Source of the DNA: Macrostomum hystrix
Lineage: Eukaryota > Platyhelminthes > Macrostomidae
Length of the DNA: 64,000 nt
Direction: 5' to 3'
Assembly (NCBI GenBank): GCA_950097015.1
Contig: CATNEN010000015.1
Coordinates: 1,657,501 to 1,721,500 of the forward strand
Below, piece by piece: positions 63,501 through 64,000 of the stretch. Position 1 is the first letter of the stretch; each line of letters begins with the position of its first letter. A model generated the notes under the pieces. That model searched no databases, was not told the origin of the DNA, and saw only the letters and a list, made by a program, of their open reading frames with translations. The position numbers and the translations under genes were made by a program.

Positions 63501-64000
63501 CTACCCTATTTACTTCTATCTACTGTTTTTCCTACCCTATTCACTTCTATCTAGTGTTTTTCCTACCCTATCCACTCCTATCTACTGTTTATCCTACCCT
63601 ATTCACTTCTATCTACTGTTTTTCCTACCCTATCCACTTCTATCTACTGTTTTTCCTACCCTATCCACTTCTATCTACTGTTTTTCCTACCCTATCCACT
63701 TCTATCTACTGTTTTTCCTACCCTATCCACTTCTATCTACTGTTTTTCCTACCCTATTCACTTCTATTTACTGTTTATCCTACCCTATTCACTTCTATCT
63801 ACTGTTTTTCCTACCCTATTCACTTCTATCTACTGTTTATCCTACCCTATCCACTTCTATCTACTGTTTTTCCTACCCTATCCACTTCTATCTACTGTTT
63901 ATCCTACCCTATCCACTTCTATCTACTGTTTATCCTACCCTATTCACTTCTATCTACTGTTTTTCCTACCCTATTCACTTCTATCTACTGTTTATCCTAC
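60561..64000. repeat. 31-bp minisatellite, running off the window
   Basis: About 110 units of 31 bp with CCTACCCTATCCACTCCTAT and CTAGTGTTT/CTACTGTTT. Variable positions are CCACTCC/TCACTTC, TAGTG/TACTG and TTTTTCC/TTTATCC. TAG in one variant breaks the otherwise open frames into runs of 82-113 codons. The array continues beyond position 64,000. Confidence 0.95.

Noticed and set aside
60561-64000. CRISPR-like array of regular repeats
   Set aside because: There are no unique spacers; repeat units are contiguous and the genome is eukaryotic.

Overview
The window is nuclear DNA of an animal, very rich in repeats. Evidence for an animal is an ErbB/EGFR-type receptor ectodomain, a DDX5/p68-type RNA helicase split by six-exon GT-AG gene structure, and a mixed load of Ty3/gypsy, BEL/Pao, LINE, tRNA-derived SINE, mariner, PIF/Harbinger and Merlin-like elements. 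A lophotrochozoan such as a free-living flatworm would fit, but the sequence alone does not settle the phylum.

Layout. 1-3.6 kb: a 19-bp minisatellite, one polyglutamine exon of a minus-strand gene, and a 21-bp minisatellite. 3.6-10.6 kb: mostly non-coding DNA with decayed transposon pieces (LINE C-terminus, gag-protease remnant with a SINE inserted in it, LINE reverse transcriptase) and one unidentified decayed coding stretch. 10.67-12.41 kb: an intronless, apparently intact gene for a secreted, truncated ErbB ectodomain whose stop codon lies at the edge of a dispersed repeat. 13.4-29.8 kb: degenerate ~20-bp satellite arrays and a foldback-type inverted repeat, invaded by a solo LTR (4-bp target duplication), a 3'-truncated LINE and a young 8.8-kb Ty3/gypsy element. 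That gypsy element encodes a cold-shock domain between its zinc knuckle and its protease.

29.85-35.65 kb: a deleted minus-strand gypsy-like element, a broken mariner, a long hairpin with GC-rich palindromic repeats, and a PIF/Harbinger deletion derivative with intact terminal inverted repeats. 36.7-39.7 kb: an intronless M1 aminopeptidase homologue that has lost the GAMEN and HExxH residues and carries one in-frame stop and one frameshift. 40.6-46 kb: a BEL/Pao gag remnant, an inverted copy of the solo LTR, and a copy of the repeat that follows the ErbB gene.

47.78-56.1 kb: the one clearly functional host gene, a DEAD-box RNA helicase of 566 aa in six exons. Nearly every intron contains its own repeat: a Merlin-like element in intron 1, minisatellites in introns 2, 3 and 4, a SINE in intron 4, and an ATTGG-rich degenerate repeat in intron 5. 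56.8-64 kb: two long minisatellites (24/23-bp and 31-bp units), the second running off the window end.

Apart from the helicase the genes do not form a pathway. The main biological stories are LTR elements hitting one fixed position of a satellite monomer, domain capture by a retrotransposon, and two receptor/peptidase homologues that kept their fold but lost signalling or catalytic parts.
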